The notes below the pieces were generated by a model. That model was not told the origin of the DNA. It did no database searches and was given only the letters and a program-made list of their open reading frames with translations. DNA of 6,489 nt from an uncultured Clostridia bacterium (lineage in GTDB: Bacteria > Bacillota > Clostridia > Christensenellales > Pumilibacteraceae), in assembly GCA_934247335.1 (NCBI GenBank), contig CAKQJJ010000075.1:1-6489 (forward strand), in the 5' to 3' direction. A program made the position numbers and the translations under genes. Position 1 is the stretch's first letter; every line of letters begins with the position of its first letter. Of the stretch, positions 6,382 to 6,489 are shown one piece after another.

Positions 6382-6425
6382 GTTTTTTTCGTTTTGCAAT
6401 GCAGAAATTTACTGCGCGAAAAAAC
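6382..6425. repeat. Imperfect inverted repeat with A/T-run arms and a nested dyad
   Basis: The arms are GTTTTTTTCG (6382-6391) and CGAAAAAAC (6417-6425). Between them lies a smaller dyad, GCAG-AAATTTA-CTGC (6401-6415). Neither strand shows a GC-rich stem followed directly by a T-run in the classical terminator arrangement, so I do not call a terminator. It could be a weak bidirectional terminator, a protein site or chance in AT-rich intergenic DNA. Confidence 0.3.
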
Positions 6426-6489
6426 GCTTTCGGTTAAGATATAATATATGACGCACGGCGTTGGTTTTTGCTTTCACGAGACTCGTTTT

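Larger units (their letters stand above)
6349..6489. other. Intergenic region upstream of murB, no supported gene
   Basis: This stretch holds the murB promoter, its ribosome binding site and an inverted repeat. On the minus strand two frames are open from the right edge and stop within it, one at 6411-6409 with the preceding residues NRKRFFAQ; either might be the tail of an upstream gene but neither is recognisable. On the plus strand an ATG at 6448 opens a frame to the edge (MTHGVGFCFHETRF) behind a TATAAT at 6440-6445, without a Shine-Dalgarno sequence or -35 box. None is supported well enough to annotate. Confidence 0.5.

Noticed and set aside
6440..6489. A divergent plus-strand gene starting at 6448 behind a TATAAT
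   Set aside because: Only 14 codons are visible, there is no -35 box at the right distance and no Shine-Dalgarno sequence, and the peptide is not recognisable.
6409..6489. The C-terminal end of an upstream minus-strand gene
   Set aside because: Two minus-strand frames are open from the edge and neither tail matches a family I know, such as HPr kinase, which can precede murB in related genomes. The frame cannot be chosen.
6476..6489. ACGAGACTCGT palindrome followed by TTT as a terminator at the right edge
   Set aside because: The single-base centre leaves at most a four-pair stem and the window ends before the T-run can be judged.

Overview
The window reads as a compact, single-direction housekeeping block from a Gram-positive bacterium, most likely an uncultured member of the Bacillota, class Clostridia. 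This rests on three points: a whiA gene (a family restricted to Gram-positive lineages), a DnaE with a clostridial-looking C-terminal architecture, and a gene order (murB, PHP protein, whiA, dnaE, pfkA) that I recall from clostridial chromosomes. Base composition is roughly balanced. Placement below class level is not supported by what can be read here.

Layout, in the direction of transcription (all genes are on the minus strand, so from high to low coordinates): a 141-base leader region at the right edge with a consensus-like sigma-A promoter; murB (6348-5542, cell-wall precursor synthesis); a stand-alone PHP-domain metallohydrolase (5542-4787); whiA (4790-3888, DNA-binding developmental/cell-division regulator); dnaE (3888-262, DNA polymerase III alpha subunit, DnaE type); a 77-base spacer with its own extended -10 promoter; and the first 61 codons of pfkA (184-1, 6-phosphofructokinase), cut by the left edge. 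The first four genes overlap by 1, 4 and 1 bases and each has its own Shine-Dalgarno sequence inside the preceding gene. They are therefore almost certainly one translationally coupled operon. pfkA can be read separately, although no convincing terminator separates it from dnaE.

Functionally the block joins wall synthesis (MurB), chromosome/division control (WhiA), replication (DnaE) and glycolytic flux (PfkA), with a PHP enzyme of unknown substrate. The most notable points are the absence of the rapZ and yvcK homologues that usually sit just before whiA, the conflict between the consensus promoter and the start codon of murB, and two complete PHP metal-binding sites encoded in one operon (the stand-alone enzyme and the N-terminus of DnaE). 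I found no mobile element, CRISPR array, RNA gene or evidence of an undescribed multi-gene system; this is mostly ordinary core genome.
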